From Eutreptiella sp. 'Long Island Sound 2002' (taxonomy: Eukaryota; Euglenozoa; Euglenophyceae; Eutreptiales; Eutreptiaceae): 64,000 bases of DNA. The notes beneath the pieces were generated by a model, which searched no databases, had not been told where the DNA came from, and saw only the letters and a program-made list of their open reading frames with translations. The stretch covers positions 27,787,755 through 27,851,754 of the forward strand of contig OZ038392.1 of NCBI GenBank assembly GCA_964036045.1, read 5' to 3'. Each line of letters opens with the position of its first letter. Positions within the stretch are counted from its first letter, which is position 1. Positions 1-8,802 of the stretch are shown piece by piece. Both the position numbers and the translations under genes were made by a program.

Positions 1-535
1 GGCATGTCGTGTTGCGGACCCACCATTAGAGCACATCCAAGTAAAAGTCTGATACAAGTGCGCCCCCCCCCCCCCACACACACACAGGAACTTGAGTTCA
101 AGAAAATGGTTACAGCAGTGCAGACCCCCCCCCAAGACACATAGCAACTTCAGAGGAAAATGGGGATAAAAGTGCAATATCCCACCCCCCACAGACACAC
201 AGGCACTTCACCTCGGGAAAATGGTGCGTCAGGGAAAATAGGTTGGAATGGACAATGTGGACAAGGGAACACTAGAAAAAGTCTCATACAAGCCCCCCCC
301 CCCCCAAAAAAAAACACACAACCACACAGTTCAAGAAAATGATGGGTTGGGTTGGGGAAAAAAGGGGGTTTGAAAATCCGGAAAAGGCAATTCTGGGAAC
401 AATGTGGCACAAGTACCCACCCCCCCCCCTCCCCGCCGAAAAAAAAAACACATACCTCTTGAAAAATGGGGCGTTGGGGAAAATATGTAAAAAGGGAAAA
501 CCAAGGGAAATGGGAAAACCGTACTGATGCTTGCT
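1..535. repeat. Poly(C)-anchored minisatellite
   Basis: Runs of C (around 61-75, 126-134, 294-305 and 418-428) are each followed by A-rich or CA-rich sequence, then an ACTT-containing stretch and a GAAAATGG-like segment, giving roughly 85-130 bp units. The same unit appears reverse-complemented at 21790-22090, so this is a dispersed family. The ORFs crossing it simply read through low-complexity DNA and I do not regard them as genes. Confidence 0.7.
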
Positions 536-624
536 AATGTCTGAATGGACCTGCAGAGAGGGAGAACATGGGGATTGGCACAGCACGCATGCAAAAGCAC
601 AATACCACTGCAACCCCAACACTG

Positions 625-3600
625 TCATTCATCCATGAGTCCGTCCATGTCATCCACCGGCACTTGGGAACATGGCTGTGAGCTGCTGGGAGGTGCAGCA
701 GAACGGGTAACACGATCCGTTGGGGGGACCCAGTCAGAGTCCATCTGGGCTAGCAAAGGCAACACCTCCTGCATAGCAAGTTCTCGGGCTTGTCCCCGGG
801 TCTTGCTATTTGGCACCTTCACACCCATGCTTGCCAAGCAATCACAGATGCGAGCGCGTGTCCAGTCACGCAATGTGCCTGACTTTGCAGCACATACCAA
901 CTTGCCCTGTGCACGGGCCAAGGCACGCTTTCGGTCGGACTTCCGTGGTGCCACTGCCTCCTCTTCACTGTTATTTTCAGCAGCCTCAGCTGCATCATCC
1001 ACAACCTGCACCACTGCCTCACCACACGGTCTTGGATCCTTGACGAAGCACGTATGGCAAACCAGACATGTGTTGCACCAGATGCGCACAGATTGCCTGC
1101 ACACTGCACAGTCCATGCCCCTTCGGAAAGTGAAGAAGTCATGGTTGCCGCCATGCTGAGCAGGACTACCATCTGGTTCGACCAAAGTGCCCTCAGTGTG
1201 CTCAGACGGGGCTTGTCGGTCAGCGCGTCTGCGTGTTGCGCCTTGACAAGCCAGTGGCACTTCCGACCCCCCAAAAGATGGCAAAATGTCACCATCGTCT
1301 GCCACTGCAGCCTCCCCTTCCAGGCACTGCAGCATGGCCGCTTCCACTAATGTACGTGGATCAATGCGATGTGAAACCCTATGCCGGGGACGCACATCGA
1401 AGCGTGCATTGGCTGCCAGCTTGCTGGCTACCTCGACACCCTGCCCCTTCACCCACTGCCGCAAAGGTGGCAGATTACAATGCAAAGCCATGCACATGCT
1501 AAGGACAACAGGGCAATATGTGCGCAGCAATGCCAAAACACGCCAAACATTCACCCATTGGACATGCTCCCGCTCCGGCGTCAAGGCCTCCCACATCCGG
1601 GACATGGGGGTCTTGGCGAACGTCCGAACGACATGCTCCTTGAAGGATTCCCACTCTTCCAATGCACGAGCAGCATTAACATGCGCAGCTGCCAGTTCAG
1701 CATGGTGTGTGCCCATGAACTGCTTCAGCAGATCCACTCCAAATGTGGCTCGATCAGCCGCTGGTAGAGCGAGCCAACGGCCGTGGTCAAGCAACACAGC
1801 ACACTCAAGAACACCCCGGGGGTCAATGGTCCCCTGTCCCTCCCTGATGCCAGCAAGCAGTGTGTCTGTGACTGCCCGTGCCTCTGTGGCTGGAAAAGGG
1901 GGGCTGGTTGTGCACCTCTGGCCATCGGTATCAAACCGGACCAATTCAACGCCATGCCATGCACCTGTCACAGTTTGCTCTTTGAATTGAGTCCACCCTG
2001 GCCCCTCCTCCCTCGCCACCTTTTCCACCCGTGCCTGTAACATTTCGGTTGCCTTGGTCAAGTGGGCACCTGTTGGTGCATGCAGCTGTGCAACGTTGTT
2101 GAAGTTGCGCGTACCGTGGAGTATGTCCCCATATACCACTGCCCATGACACCAAACCTGCATCATGGCAATCCTCCCACACATCCTCCTCCTTGGTGGTG
2201 AGGTGCGTTTTGGAATCCAAATGCCTCGCCACCCATGGCACATTGGCCAAGAACACCTTGTTGCGACGGGCATTTGCCTCGGACCACCGGATACGGTGAC
2301 TAGCAGGGATCAAACGCAACCCGCTGCGTGTATCTGGTCTGGTGTTCTCCTGGACACACCTCTCGAGGTCCTTCCACTGGCGCGCACCGTTGTACAATGC
2401 ACGTTGGCGACCCACAGCTGCCAGGTAGTCAACATGCACTTGGCCGGCAGCCTCCAAGGCAAGGCCTAGCTTGCGCTGGACCACATGGCATGGCTCACCC
2501 AAGGGGGTTAGCAAGGACAGCCACTTCACAAGCATGGCAAACACATTGTGCTCCATTGCCGACACATCAACAGCTTGCCTTGCAGTGGCACCACGCACAC
2601 CAAGGTGAGAGGCACCATCCACCGCAAAAGCCACAACCTTCTGAGCCCACCAGGCACGATCAGGCATCCAGGACAGCAGCACTGCCTCCACCTGTGCCGT
2701 CACCTCTTGTGCCTCCCCTGAAGCCACATCCACCACACCAAGGAACACCTCACACATTCCCCCCGGCCCAGTGCCTGGAAAGAGGAGCAGGATGGCATAC
2801 TCATTGATGCGATGCCGTTGCCGGTCAGATCCATCCAACAACAAGGCAATGAACAATGCCCTTTGCAAGGTCTCTGACACACCATCTTGCATGGCGCCAT
2901 GCATTGCGACCATGGCCCTGTCAACTATCCATCGCCGAGAGGCATGATGGCCCGGTTCTGAGGTCAACGCACAATGCAGAAGAATGCGTTCACTGATTGC
3001 ACGGATGGATGTGCACATGCGGAGGCCAATGTACACCTCCACCAAGCGCGACAAAATGGCTGCCACCGCATCGCTCATAGGTACACCGAGGTCCATGCCC
3101 TCACCCCTAATGAACACAGTGCGCCTCTCTGCCACATTGACTGCACATGCAGATGCACTGGGGCACAGTGCCCGAAAACGTTCTGCACAATGCACCCGGA
3201 AACTCTCCTCGGCGGCCAAGTGGTGGCGGCCAAGATTATCAATTTTCTTGCGGCTGCTGGTCGTGCCACGTGACACACCAAGGTGACCCTCCAGGACATC
3301 TTTACGCCATCCCTTTGGTGTAGCGATCATCATACGCATGCCCATGCCATATGTTCCATTCACCAAGGCTGTAGCAGCCTTCGGTGGCCGCTTCACCCCA
3401 GGACAATCCGTTTCAGCAGCCCATGAACAACATATGCACATTACACCCCCTTGAACAATGAACTGCAACTGCCAATGCTCATCCACAAACGCTTGCAGTG
3501 TCTTTCGCCCTGCTGTCTGTTGCCTGGGGGCTGCCCCCATCATCACAGAAAAAGCATTGCTCCCCGTTGCTGCCAATGCAGCAGATCGGGCTCTATCCTG

Positions 3601-5022
3601 TTCTATGGACTCGGAGACAGACCGGTGCGACATGCCCTGACCTGCATGCCTCTCATCCCACTCCTTCTCATGACGTGCCCGGAGATGAGCCTGGTGGGCT
3701 TGCACACGGACCTTCAGATGATGTTTCACCCGTACCCTTTGCTTTTGTACAAGCTTTGCCACAGCTTCAATAAACTCGGGGGTGGGCTGCACATCCCCCA
3801 CATGTGTGGCATATCCGGGGTCACCCGTTGGCAGCGCCATGGCTGGCAACTGGGTGTTACTTGGCACGCTCGGGGCATGCCTGTTGACAGTTGGTGTTGC
3901 AAACTGTGAGGGGGAGGGTTGTGCGTCCCCAATGTGGTTGGTAGACTCTGGGTCACCTGTTGCCAGCGCCATGGCTCGCAACGGGGTGATACTTGGCATG
4001 TTCCGGGCATGCATGTCGACAGGTGTTGCTGCAGACTGAGAGGGGCCATCACGTACACCACGATTGCTTTGTGAACCGCCCTGTGACAGACCCACCATCT
4101 CCGTGGGAGTACGCTCATACAATAGGAATGTCACCTTTGGTGAAGTGGCTGGGGGCCGTCCCCTGCTCACGGACGCATCATCACACAACCACCACACATC
4201 GCGAACTAAAATGTGAGCAATAAAGTGCCCTTGCTCCCTAGTTGGTCCAACATGTACCACCATGGCCCGCAGGGACCAATGGTACCCATTGATATCCACA
4301 AACTCATGATCCACCGTCAAGCTATGAAGCTGTTGATTGTGGACATGGAGTGGAGCCCACTTGTTGAACACTAGTGACGATAGTACAATGGCCTCCTGGA
4401 GATCCCCCCCACAGCCACATGGGGGAGCGTTTGAAGGGCGGCCCAACGAACGTCCTCTCATTCCCTCCCTCATTCGCACCCGCACGCTCTGGCCCTGGTT
4501 AGTAACATGCAACACTTGGGCGGGCATTCCCAACTCACCTCCAGCCTGGTGGACTTTCACGTCACACACTGGGCACCGCTGCCACCATTGCTCATGAGAC
4601 AAGCAGTCAGACAGAGAACGAACACCAGCACGAACCAGTTTCGGTACCATGTGCTTCCAACACTCAGCCATCTCGGACTGTTGCATCCACTCAAACTTGG
4701 GAGCCCTCCTGACACATTGACACCGACCACTACACTGGCACACAGTAACAGTTGGCTGTCCCTCATCCGCTAGTAGGCGTGCAACGGCATATGGACGGTA
4801 CACAGCACCTGTCATACCTGCCAGAATGTCACCCCAACGTGTAGCCCACACCGCCACATCATCTGGGCACTCATCATGGAAGGCCTCCTGTCCCCCAGAC
4901 GCTAGCAGGAGGCATTGCAACGTTGTACCAAGCCAACACCAATTGTGACTTGGGGGGTTCGCCATGCCACATGGCCGTTGCCGTGCTCCACCTTGCGGTG
5001 CGAAGCAGGCAAACTCTGCCAC
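625..5022 (-). CDS. USP-type deubiquitinase domain fused to hAT-like transposase
   Basis: This is a 1465-codon frame. Residues 25-40 form a USP (peptidase C19) Cys box, with NWCW and then LQCLLL, putting the nucleophile at Cys29. CQC/CQC and CPVC pairs lie near 95-103 and 150-153, where USPs have their finger. A His box (GHFIAH, His266) leads into WWLCDD and then VTFLLYER near 297-304, matching the usual USP ending. From about 520 onward the protein looks like a hAT transposase of the ZNF862 type: a degenerate BED/TTF-like CxxC finger (529-532), LLLDGSD (Asp730), VDGAS (801-805), PCHVVQRKLGLAL (844-856) and RIRWSEA (910-916). The C-terminus has a Cys-rich knuckle near 1300-1330 and a SAP-like helical stretch near 1380-1425. 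The longest frame begins at GTG; the ATG at 4965, just before the Cys box, is an alternative start. The frame overlaps the upstream OTU ORF by 121 bp, so a spliced or frameshifted polyprotein is possible. Fold assignments come from motifs only. Confidence 0.72.
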   Translation of the reverse strand: MAEFACFAPQGGARQRPCGMANPPSHNWCWLGTTLQCLLLASGGQEAFHDECPDDVAVWATRWGDILAGMTGAVYRPYAVARLLADEGQPTVTVCQCSGRCQCVRRAPKFEWMQQSEMAECWKHMVPKLVRAGVRSLSDCLSHEQWWQRCPVCDVKVHQAGGELGMPAQVLHVTNQGQSVRVRMREGMRGRSLGRPSNAPPCGCGGDLQEAIVLSSLVFNKWAPLHVHNQQLHSLTVDHEFVDINGYHWSLRAMVVHVGPTREQGHFIAHILVRDVWWLCDDASVSRGRPPATSPKVTFLLYERTPTEMVGLSQGGSQSNRGVRDGPSQSAATPVDMHARNMPSITPLRAMALATGDPESTNHIGDAQPSPSQFATPTVNRHAPSVPSNTQLPAMALPTGDPGYATHVGDVQPTPEFIEAVAKLVQKQRVRVKHHLKVRVQAHQAHLRARHEKEWDERHAGQGMSHRSVSESIEQDRARSAALAATGSNAFSVMMGAAPRQQTAGRKTLQAFVDEHWQLQFIVQGGVMCICCSWAAETDCPGVKRPPKAATALVNGTYGMGMRMMIATPKGWRKDVLEGHLGVSRGTTSSRKKIDNLGRHHLAAEESFRVHCAERFRALCPSASACAVNVAERRTVFIRGEGMDLGVPMSDAVAAILSRLVEVYIGLRMCTSIRAISERILLHCALTSEPGHHASRRWIVDRAMVAMHGAMQDGVSETLQRALFIALLLDGSDRQRHRINEYAILLLFPGTGPGGMCEVFLGVVDVASGEAQEVTAQVEAVLLSWMPDRAWWAQKVVAFAVDGASHLGVRGATARQAVDVSAMEHNVFAMLVKWLSLLTPLGEPCHVVQRKLGLALEAAGQVHVDYLAAVGRQRALYNGARQWKDLERCVQENTRPDTRSGLRLIPASHRIRWSEANARRNKVFLANVPWVARHLDSKTHLTTKEEDVWEDCHDAGLVSWAVVYGDILHGTRNFNNVAQLHAPTGAHLTKATEMLQARVEKVAREEGPGWTQFKEQTVTGAWHGVELVRFDTDGQRCTTSPPFPATEARAVTDTLLAGIREGQGTIDPRGVLECAVLLDHGRWLALPAADRATFGVDLLKQFMGTHHAELAAAHVNAARALEEWESFKEHVVRTFAKTPMSRMWEALTPEREHVQWVNVWRVLALLRTYCPVVLSMCMALHCNLPPLRQWVKGQGVEVASKLAANARFDVRPRHRVSHRIDPRTLVEAAMLQCLEGEAAVADDGDILPSFGGSEVPLACQGATRRRADRQAPSEHTEGTLVEPDGSPAQHGGNHDFFTFRRGMDCAVCRQSVRIWCNTCLVCHTCFVKDPRPCGEAVVQVVDDAAEAAENNSEEEAVAPRKSDRKRALARAQGKLVCAAKSGTLRDWTRARICDCLASMGVKVPNSKTRGQARELAMQEVLPLLAQMDSDWVPPTDRVTRSAAPPSSSQPCSQVPVDDMDGLMDE

Positions 5023-6170
5023 TCTCCACGGCCGTAAAGCACCACCAATCGCCTATCCCCCTTCCATGGGCAAGTAGCATGCCATGCCCCAGTGCGGACC
5101 ACTACAGGTTGCCTATCGACACGGTACCTATGCCCCGGACGGCTAATGCCATCTGGGCACTGCCTTCTCCCTGGTCTGCCACGCGGACCACTGCCAACGC
5201 CTCCCTCTTCCACCCAGATCTCACCACCCAGGTGCCGCCCCGTGGAGAACACTGCTGACCACGGGGTACTATCAAAACGATGTTGATAGGGAGCTGTCGT
5301 CTCATTGCATGACAGCTGTATTGTAGTCCATGTGAACCACTTTGGTACCAACTTCCTTGCAATGCGGTTCACCATCATCACAAGGGGGCCATGCTCCTGT
5401 GTCCCTTGCACAAGCCGCGACCGGCGACAATCCCCTTTCGCTGTATGTCCTTTGCTCCCACCGACACCCAACTGCAACCTTCGCAAGGAGAACTGCCCTA
5501 ACGTCTCTCTAGTGTACAGCAGTGTCCCCATTATGCCATGCAAGACACACAAAGGTGCCACCTGCAACGAGCGGTCGTAGCTGGCGCCCCGGTAATGTCC
5601 TCCCGGCCGCAGCCCATCACGTTCGGCCTCACCAACGACGATCACGCATGCTTGTTCATAGGCTTCCTCCATCTCCTGGATTGTATGGTACACTTTGGCT
5701 TCTCCCATACCCGGACTCCAAACTGCAGCAGACGTCACAGCAGTGTCCGGGCCAAACCTTGAATCCATTATTTTGTGTGTGTTTGTACGCAACAACACAA
5801 CCTTCCCATCGATGTGGTGGGCGAGATGTCGAAAATGGTCGGGCCTTCCCCCCCAGGGCTTCCCTTCCCAATTATTCGCTTCCAGGGCCCTACAAACACT
5901 TAGAGCACTCTCCTTAACCTCTATCCCACACCGTTCCCTGTACATTGTGGTTGCCTGGACTCGGAGGTCCACTCCAGTTAAGGGGGTCTCACTGCGGAGC
6001 GCATGGAGGCTGAGGGCAGTTGCATAAAAAAAACATGCACCCGCGACATACTCATCACGTGCCAACCGTAACTTCAGTTGCCGGATGGTAGGCCCTACTG
6101 GCAGGAGCCTTGATTTTATCCACCTCAACCTTCTGGTTAGGATTGTCACAGTCAATTGCTGCGGCCCCAT
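4902..6170 (-). CDS. OTU-like cysteine protease with C-terminal WHATxPWxGxR domain
   Basis: This is a 422-residue frame. Residues 40-56 (EYVAGACFFYATALSLH) resemble the OTU Cys box with Cys46 as nucleophile. WEGKPWGG at 101-108 followed by HFRHLAHHIDGKVVLL matches the OTU 'WGG..El.alA' block, and PGGHYRG (His192) matches the OTU His box. Near 345-370 lies GAWHATCPWKGDRRLVVLY, a motif that I recall from long TE-associated proteins of algae and dinoflagellates; its function is not known to me. The gene sits between the proline-rich ORF (116-bp overlap at its 5' end) and the USP-transposase ORF (121-bp overlap at its 3' end), each in a different frame. Introns, frameshifts or homopolymer errors could join them into one product. 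A role in processing an element polyprotein or removing ubiquitin is inference. Confidence 0.62.
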   Translation of the reverse strand: MGPQQLTVTILTRRLRWIKSRLLPVGPTIRQLKLRLARDEYVAGACFFYATALSLHALRSETPLTGVDLRVQATTMYRERCGIEVKESALSVCRALEANNWEGKPWGGRPDHFRHLAHHIDGKVVLLRTNTHKIMDSRFGPDTAVTSAAVWSPGMGEAKVYHTIQEMEEAYEQACVIVVGEAERDGLRPGGHYRGASYDRSLQVAPLCVLHGIMGTLLYTRETLGQFSLRRLQLGVGGSKGHTAKGDCRRSRLVQGTQEHGPLVMMVNRIARKLVPKWFTWTTIQLSCNETTAPYQHRFDSTPWSAVFSTGRHLGGEIWVEEGGVGSGPRGRPGRRQCPDGISRPGHRYRVDRQPVVVRTGAWHATCPWKGDRRLVVLYGRGEWQSLPASHRKVEHGNGHVAWRTPQVTIGVGLVQRCNASC

Positions 6171-7767
6171 CCGCCCCTAGCCGCACACGCTTTGCAGCAG
6201 GCATGGGGTTGGGATCCCTAGGCATTGCTTTCTTGCCTGAGGGGGGGCTGTTACATGGCTCTGAGCCATCCGTGCTGGACTGACTAGGTGCCACAACAGT
6301 GCATGCCGTCCCCATACTGCTATCCATATTTGGGGATGACATTTCACTATCTTGCCCACTCAATGGAACCTGTGGTGGGCGATGTGCTAGGGGCACAGGG
6401 GATCCCTGATCAGAGAGTGACTCAGCACCGCAACCGGGGTGTGGCGTGAGGCATTCTTCTGCAGCACCTGACCCTACGTTCTCCATTACCTCTCGGCCCT
6501 GGTTCTCATCGTCAGCATGCACACCACCTGCAACTTCGGGTGCACCTGGGGGTCCACATTGCAGCGCACAGGCTGGGACGTTGGACGCACTTGGATCACC
6601 TCTGCGGGGATCCTGGTCAGCAGTCATAGGAGTTGAGGCAGGGGGGGGTTGGGGGGGGGGGGGTTGCTGTGCTTCACCAAGGGTGCCAGCTGTGCCTATG
6701 GCCTCCTTTGTGCCCCCTTCCAGGTGCATAGCACATGCATCGTTGGGTGTACCGTTGTCATCAGGGGCACCGACAGACGCATCTTGCGATCCGAGTCGCA
6801 GCACACAGGCTGGGACGTCGGACTGGCTTGGATCACCTCTGGGGAGATCATGGTCAGGTGTCGGGGGTCCTGGGGGGGGGGGGGGGGGTTGCACCGCAGC
6901 GTCTGCCATGGCTTCCAATAGAAGCTCCATGGGCTCCTCCCCTGCATCATCTGTCCATGCATTATTCACCACACGGACACCAGCATGGAGGTATCCCAAG
7001 TGGTTGCGGGGTACCTCGGGGCTGAAAGGAGTGCACCTCAGTATTACATCGCTACTCTCTTGCATGGGAATCCGCATGGACTCTGCAAAGTGGCGTCCCA
7101 CCGTATAGGCAGCCACCAGGCTCTCCTCTGACAGGGGGTCCCGCCGTTGCTCCCCCAAGCCTTGCATCGCAATGCGGACACACCGGGCAATGCCATGGCA
7201 CGTTGTCATCAGTGCTTGGTCGAACTGTTGTTGTCTCGTCAGCCGCACCGTCATAGGTGCTGCATTGGGTGGGACGCTGGGTTGAGGTCCGGGACTGCAA
7301 GTGGACGTTGAGCTTTCGGGCAATAGGGAGCTCCGTCGACTACCCCCAGATCCAGGGGTCCCCTGGCCAGCGGGACCTGTGCCACCGGCTGGCGCTGACA
7401 CTCTCTGTCGACCACCACCGGATCCTGGGGTCCCCTGTGCTTTCGATCCCTCCCCGTTGGCCGGCAACAGTGAGTTCCGGCGGCTCGCAAATGCCACCAA
7501 ATCACTTGTGAATGGCCGTGCTGCACTTGCTGCCTGTGGCCAAAAGTACTGCATTGTGCCCAAGGGTACTCTCCGCACTTTCTCCACATACATCCTCTCC
7601 ACAGTGGGTGTGGGGTACTTGGTCTCCCCTCTCCAGAAAGGCCATGAGTCCACAAGTGGCAAGGCATACACAATGTCATTCCATGCCTCTAGCCAAGCAA
7701 CTTTGCTAACGCTCATGGGGTGTCCACCAATGGCCCCTCGTCGACTCCTTCCCACGGTCTTGCTCAT
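6055..7767 (-). CDS. Proline/serine-rich protein of the USP/OTU element
   Basis: This is a 570-residue frame with no domain I recognise. Residues 18-100 are mixed and probably folded (Trp-rich: WLEAWND, WPFWRGE, YFWPQAA). The remainder is low complexity, with two PPPPP blocks encoded by long G runs at about 6641-6664 and 6871-6888, duplicated GTPGSGG segments (around residues 112-143), and a duplicated PTPDHDLPRGDPSQSDVPAC / PMTADQDPRRGDPSASNVPAC segment. It lies directly upstream of the OTU ORF and overlaps its 5' end, so it may be the N-terminal part of the same polyprotein. The G runs make the frame sensitive to small length errors. It could be a nucleocapsid-like or adaptor protein, but nothing in the sequence proves that. 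Confidence 0.5.
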   Translation of the reverse strand: MSKTVGRSRRGAIGGHPMSVSKVAWLEAWNDIVYALPLVDSWPFWRGETKYPTPTVERMYVEKVRRVPLGTMQYFWPQAASAARPFTSDLVAFASRRNSLLPANGEGSKAQGTPGSGGGRQRVSAPAGGTGPAGQGTPGSGGSRRSSLLPESSTSTCSPGPQPSVPPNAAPMTVRLTRQQQFDQALMTTCHGIARCVRIAMQGLGEQRRDPLSEESLVAAYTVGRHFAESMRIPMQESSDVILRCTPFSPEVPRNHLGYLHAGVRVVNNAWTDDAGEEPMELLLEAMADAAVQPPPPPPGPPTPDHDLPRGDPSQSDVPACVLRLGSQDASVGAPDDNGTPNDACAMHLEGGTKEAIGTAGTLGEAQQPPPPQPPPASTPMTADQDPRRGDPSASNVPACALQCGPPGAPEVAGGVHADDENQGREVMENVGSGAAEECLTPHPGCGAESLSDQGSPVPLAHRPPQVPLSGQDSEMSSPNMDSSMGTACTVVAPSQSSTDGSEPCNSPPSGKKAMPRDPNPMPAAKRVRLGADGAAAIDCDNPNQKVEVDKIKAPASRAYHPATEVTVGT

Positions 7768-8074
7768 ACTTTTTTATCCGGTCCCAGAGGCCTGAGGCTA
7801 CCTTCTGGTACTCCACAACAACACCTCCATCCTCCCGCGTGCACTTTGGACTGCCCTCTTGAGTGTACATCAGGCGGCACAGTGCTGCAAGTCCATGGGT
7901 ATGGACGACATCAAGGGAACATGTCGCCATGTACATTGCCAACTTCCTGTAATAGATGGCCTCCTGTTCTGGTGGGGCATGCCACCCTGCCTCGCCGAGG
8001 GCTAGACGGAATCCCATTTTCATCTGGGCAGCTTCCATGGTGTCCCATGGGGGCCATTCAGGATGCTGGGCCAT
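7706..8074 (-). CDS. Small hypothetical ORF at the 5' end of the USP/OTU element
   Basis: This is a 122-residue frame of balanced composition (ATG start; PEWPPWDTM, then EQEAIYYRKLAMYMATCSL and KVASGLWDRIKKYEQD). It looks more protein-like than the repeats around it and probably forms helices. It overlaps the proline-rich ORF by 62 bp in another frame and may be its first exon. I do not recognise the family. Confidence 0.4.
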   Translation of the reverse strand: MAQHPEWPPWDTMEAAQMKMGFRLALGEAGWHAPPEQEAIYYRKLAMYMATCSLDVVHTHGLAALCRLMYTQEGSPKCTREDGGVVVEYQKVASGLWDRIKKYEQDRGKESTRGHWWTPHER

Positions 8075-8239
8075 TTGTAGGAGGCTGCCTCACCACCGTT
8101 AAAGGTTGTGGCCTCTTGCGTGGTCCACAAGGTGCAGTTCGATGGGCACTTGTTGGTGACCACAACTCAGGAGTACAATCTGGTCCCGGACCCCGATACT
8201 CGAAGTGGTAGGCTGCTTCCTCCTTGGGTTCCTGCGCGG

Positions 8240-8690
8240 GCCCACTTGATGCCACCGCCTGGTATGAACGTAGACCCTGGTCGAGGCGCAACGGCCGGGG
8301 ACCAAGGGCAGACTTCTGCGCCTCAAGGGCTAGCAGTAGCTGGGTAGGGGTGAGGGATGGACGATGACCGAGGTCGAGGTGCGGCGGCCAAGGACCAAGT
8401 GCGGCTCGGCGGCCTGCAGTGGTTGTGGTGGGGTATGGACGACGACCGAGGTCGAGGCGGGGCGGCCAAGGACCAATGGCCAACTCCTGCGGCTCGGTGG
8501 CCTGCGGTGTGTGGGTGGGGGGACGGCTAATGTCCGTGGTCGCGGCGCTGTGGCCAGGGACCAAGGGCCAACTTCTGTGGCTCAAGGGCCAGCAGTAGGT
8601 GGGTTGGGGGATGCGGGATACCCCTGGTTGAGGCGCTGCGGCCAGAGACCAAGGCGCAACTCCTGCAGCTCAGAGGCTAGCACAGGTGAG
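8240..8690. repeat. ~88-95 bp GC-rich minisatellite, about five units
   Basis: Units carry a '(g)cggccagggaccaagggc...ctcctgcggctc' core repeated at about 8285, 8379, 8462, 8543 and 8633. The same family occurs as four regular 88-bp units at 18583-18935. Both arrays lie at the 5' side of a minus-strand transposon cluster. The minus-strand frame through it (8058-8585) encodes LGPWPPRLDLGRR-type repeats and is probably not a separate gene. Confidence 0.75.
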
Positions 8691-8701
8691 GTCCAGGAAT
8701 C

Positions 8702-8760
8702 TGGGTCGTAGACGCTATGGTCAAGACCACAGACAACTTCTTCACCTGACTGGTGAAGTT
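8702..8760. other. Two-hairpin element E1
   Basis: The first half pairs TGG(g)TC with GACCA and AGAC with GTC. The second half is a hairpin CTTCACC-tgact-GGTGAAG. The layout matches elements at 18958, 20044, 20370 and 20516, in which the stem sequences differ but pairing is kept. E1 lies ~630 bp upstream of the first minus-strand ORF of the USP/OTU cluster. Confidence 0.5.
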
Positions 8761-8802
8761 AGTGGCAGAAAGGTCGTAACAACGTCTGCACGAAGAGGGG
8801 TG

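Noticed and set aside
6446-7108. Plus-strand Gly-rich ORF opposite the proline-rich gene
   Set aside because: It is the complement of the proline-rich coding frame and is dominated by G runs; no domain is visible.
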